Positions 46,798-48,770 of a stretch of 48,770 nt of DNA are shown in pieces (the first letter of the stretch is position 1; every line of letters begins with the position of its first letter). Source of the stretch: Pelagibacterales bacterium SAG-MED49 (lineage in GTDB: Bacteria; Pseudomonadota; Alphaproteobacteria; Pelagibacterales; Pelagibacteraceae). Location of the stretch: assembly GCA_014653365.1 (NCBI GenBank), contig JACWEQ010000008.1:1-48770 (forward strand), given 5' to 3'. The notes below the pieces were generated by a model. That model was not told the DNA's origin, made no database searches, and was given only the letters and a program-made list of their open reading frames with translations. A program made the translations under genes and the position numbers.

Positions 46798-48011
46798 AAA
46801 TAAATGATATAAAACAAGAATTTCCTATTTTTGATGAAAAAATTCAAAATAATGATTTAGTATATTTAGATAGCGCAAACTCATCACAAAAACCAAAAGT
46901 TGTAACAGACAAAATCAATGAATTTTATACAAAACAATTTTCTAATGTAGGTAGAAGTGTTCACTATCTTGCTGTTGCTGCTACTAATTTATATGAAAAT
47001 ACAAGAACTTCTGTTCAAAAATATATAAATGCAAAAGATAAAAACGAAATTGTATTTACTAAAGGTGCTACTGAGGCACTGAACTTAGTTGCTAATACTT
47101 TGGGTCAAGATTATTTGCAAGAAGGTGATGAGATATTAATTACTGAGTTGGAGCATCATTCTAATTATGTTCCATGGCATTTCTTAAGAAAATCAAAAAA
47201 TATTAAGATAAACTTTGCTGAAGTTAATGAAGATTGTGAAATTACTTTAGAAGAAATTGAAAAAAAAATAACTCCTAGAACAAAAATAATATCAATTACC
47301 CATTTATCAAATGTTACAGGAGCCATTTTACCTATTAAAGAGATAACTGAGTTAGCACATTCAAAAAATATAATTGTTGTTGTTGATGGTTGTCAAGGCG
47401 CACCTCATTTAAGACTAGATATGCAAGATTTAGACTGTGATTTTTATGCAATTTCTTGTCATAAAATGTATGGCCCAACTGGTTTAGGGGTCTTGTATGG
47501 TAAAAAAAAATGGCTTGAAGAATTGCCACCATATCAAGGGGGTGGAGGAATGATCAATGAAGTAAAAAAAGATAGAATTTCCTATGGTGATTTGCCCAAT
47601 AAATATGAGGCTGGCACAATGGCTACTGCACAAGTAATAGCATTTGACCAATCTATTAAATTTTTAGAAAGTGTTGGAATAGATAATGTGATGAAACATG
47701 AAGCAGAATTAGTTGAATATGGACAAGAATTATTACAAAAAAATAATTCTGTTAAATTAATTGGTAATCCAAAAAATAAGGGTGGTGTTTTATCATTTAC
47801 TATTGAAGGTATTCATCCACATGACGTAGCAACTATACTAGATGAAGATGGTGTGGCTATTAGAGCAGGTCATCATTGCTGTCAAATACTTCATGATAAA
47901 TTAAATATTCCTGCAAGTTCTAGAGCATCAGTTGGAATTTATAATACCAAAGATGATCTTGATAAACTTAATGATGCTATAAATAACTGTAAAAAAATGT
48001 TTAATTTATAA
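46794..48011 (+). CDS. sufS: Group II cysteine desulfurase SufS
   Basis: PLP-dependent enzyme that takes sulfur from cysteine as a persulfide. The 405 residues include ELEHHSNYVPW at 118-128, VVDGCQGAPH, the PLP Lys224 in SCHKMYGPTG, and the persulfide-forming Cys362 in RAGHHCCQ, followed by a second Cys363. It is followed by SufU, not SufE, as sulfur acceptor. The stop overlaps sufU as TAATG. Confidence 0.97.
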   Translation: MKINDIKQEFPIFDEKIQNNDLVYLDSANSSQKPKVVTDKINEFYTKQFSNVGRSVHYLAVAATNLYENTRTSVQKYINAKDKNEIVFTKGATEALNLVANTLGQDYLQEGDEILITELEHHSNYVPWHFLRKSKNIKINFAEVNEDCEITLEEIEKKITPRTKIISITHLSNVTGAILPIKEITELAHSKNIIVVVDGCQGAPHLRLDMQDLDCDFYAISCHKMYGPTGLGVLYGKKKWLEELPPYQGGGGMINEVKKDRISYGDLPNKYEAGTMATAQVIAFDQSIKFLESVGIDNVMKHEAELVEYGQELLQKNNSVKLIGNPKNKGGVLSFTIEGIHPHDVATILDEDGVAIRAGHHCCQILHDKLNIPASSRASVGIYNTKDDLDKLNDAINNCKKMFNL

Positions 48012-48475
48012 TGAATTTAAAAGAATTATATCAAGAAATAATATTAGAACATGGTAAAAATCCAAGAAATCTTGGAAAGACTGATGATTTTAATAAAGAC
48101 GCTAAAGGACATAATCCCTTATGTGGTGATAATGTTCATGTTTATTTAAAACTTAATGGTCAAAAAATAGTTGAAGATATTTCTTTTGAAGGAAGTGGTT
48201 GTGCTATTTCAATGGCATCAGCGTCTATAATGACTGATTTAATCAAACAAAAAAATGAACATGAAGCTAAGGAGATTGTTGAAGATTTCTTAGGAATGAT
48301 CAAAGAAAATCCAGATTTAAAATCTGAAAATTTAGAAGAAGATGAAAAAACAAAATTAATGTGTTTATCTGGTGTAAAGCAATATCCAATGAGAGTTAAA
48401 TGTGCAACTTTATCATGGCACACTTTAGTTTCTGCATTTGATGATAAAAAAGAGGAAGTTAAAACAGAAAATTAA
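48011..48475 (+). CDS. sufU: SufU-type sulfur acceptor
   Basis: Zinc-dependent NifU-like protein that accepts persulfide sulfur from SufS. The 154 residues contain Cys38-x-Asp40 (NPLCGD), Cys64 (GSGCAIS) and Cys131 (VKCATLSW), matching the metal ligands of B. subtilis SufU (C41/D43/C66/C128), plus Cys118. The insertion between the second and third ligand (about 95-115) is the SufU-specific one that separates it from IscU. Context directly after sufS supports the role. Confidence 0.95.
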   Translation: MNLKELYQEIILEHGKNPRNLGKTDDFNKDAKGHNPLCGDNVHVYLKLNGQKIVEDISFEGSGCAISMASASIMTDLIKQKNEHEAKEIVEDFLGMIKENPDLKSENLEEDEKTKLMCLSGVKQYPMRVKCATLSWHTLVSAFDDKKEEVKTEN

Positions 48476-48481
48476 AAAGAT

Positions 48482-48770
48482 ATGTCTAAAAAAGAACTGA
48501 TAATTGAAGAGATTAGAAAAATTTACGATCCAGAGTTGCCAGTAAATATTTATGAATTAGGCTTAATTTATGATGTAACTGTTGAAAATGAAAATTTTGC
48601 TAAAATTAAAATGACATTAACAACACCAAATTGTCCAGTTGCTGAAAGTTTACCAAAAGAAGTTAAAGAGGGTGCCATGCAAGTCGATGGTATTGATGAT
48701 GTAGACCTTCAGTTAGTCTGGGACCCCCCATGGACCAAGGATATGATGTCTGATGCCGCAAAGCTGGAGT
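48482..48770 (+). CDS. sufT: SufT-like MIP18/DUF59 protein, partial
   Basis: Fe-S maturation factor of the DUF59 family. The 96 visible codons show IRKIYDPELPVNIYELGLIYD and TTPNCPVAESLP, the DUF59 core with its Cys, then LQLVWDPPWTKDMMSDAAK. The gene is cut at the right edge a few codons before the expected end. It is the seventh gene of the suf run, 6 bases after sufU. Confidence 0.93.
   Translation, partial: MSKKELIIEEIRKIYDPELPVNIYELGLIYDVTVENENFAKIKMTLTTPNCPVAESLPKEVKEGAMQVDGIDDVDLQLVWDPPWTKDMMSDAAKLE

Noticed and set aside
1-48770. tRNA, rRNA, insertion sequence or defence system
   Set aside because: No cloverleaf, rRNA-like stretch, transposase, terminal inverted repeat, Cas or restriction gene was recognised; all space is filled by housekeeping genes.

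Overview
This window looks like core chromosome of a streamlined marine alphaproteobacterium of the SAR11 / Candidatus Pelagibacter type. Evidence: very low GC, Lys/Asn/Ile-rich proteins, almost no intergenic DNA, short or overlapping gene junctions, and typical alphaproteobacterial genes (HdaA, NDUFA12-like protein, DUF2155, LptD/F/G with SurA and PdxA, plant-type GshA). The taxonomic label is inferred from gene content and composition, not from a marker search. I see 49 protein genes. Two are cut by the window edges (gshB at the left, sufT at the right) and one (prfB) needs a programmed +1 frameshift. I see no rRNA, tRNA, CRISPR, insertion sequence, prophage or riboswitch. No gap between genes exceeds about 140 bases, so there is no large unexplained stretch.

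Layout. 1-9457 (minus) is one tightly packed run read from rpsF: rpsF-rpsR-rplI-dnaB-RND exporter-cvpA-purF-HD protein-gshA-gshB (ribosome, replication, membrane export, purine entry step, glutathione). 9545-12134 (plus): fabD-fabG-acpP-gmk. 12123-19807 (minus): lptF-lptG-lptD-surA-pdxA-rsmA, the LPS-export and outer-membrane assembly block. 19869-21729 (plus): pepA-ndk. 21726-23307 (minus): purM-purN. 23319-26842 (plus): DUF2066 protein-hdaA-aspS. 26846-27670 (minus): a free-standing protein resembling the C-terminal part of B12-dependent ribonucleotide reductase. 27785-28514 (plus): NDUFA12-like protein and DUF2155 protein. 28511-30723 (minus): aroQ-accB-accC. 30740-31735 (plus): thiS-thiG. 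31728-33554 (minus): rne. 33659-39732 (plus): mrcA-prfB-AsmA-like. 39729-40958 (minus): tyrS. 41006-42154 (plus): anmK. 42151-42807 (minus): alpha/beta hydrolase. 42946-48770 (plus): iscR-sufB-sufC-sufD-sufS-sufU-sufT, a complete-looking iron-sulfur assembly operon behind a likely autoregulated promoter.

How the genes work together. The window serves envelope building (fatty acid initiation and carboxylation, LPS transport, PBP1A, AnmK recycling, AsmA-like transport), information processing (dnaB, hdaA, rne, prfB, aspS, tyrS, ribosomal proteins), purine supply (purF, purM, purN, gmk, ndk), cofactors (thiS/thiG, pdxA), and redox/Fe-S homeostasis (gshA/gshB, suf).

I found no obvious new defence or mobile system. 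The observations most worth a second look are: convergent genes that repeatedly share a 4-base TTAA/TTAG in which both stop codons overlap; the prfB recoding site; a perfect 103-base direct repeat that expands the LptD N-terminus; a recent tandem duplication in the AsmA-like gene; an RNase E lacking the Zn-link CPxC motif; the free-standing NrdJ-tail protein; an HD-domain protein of unknown substrate; and an A12 tract inside lptF.
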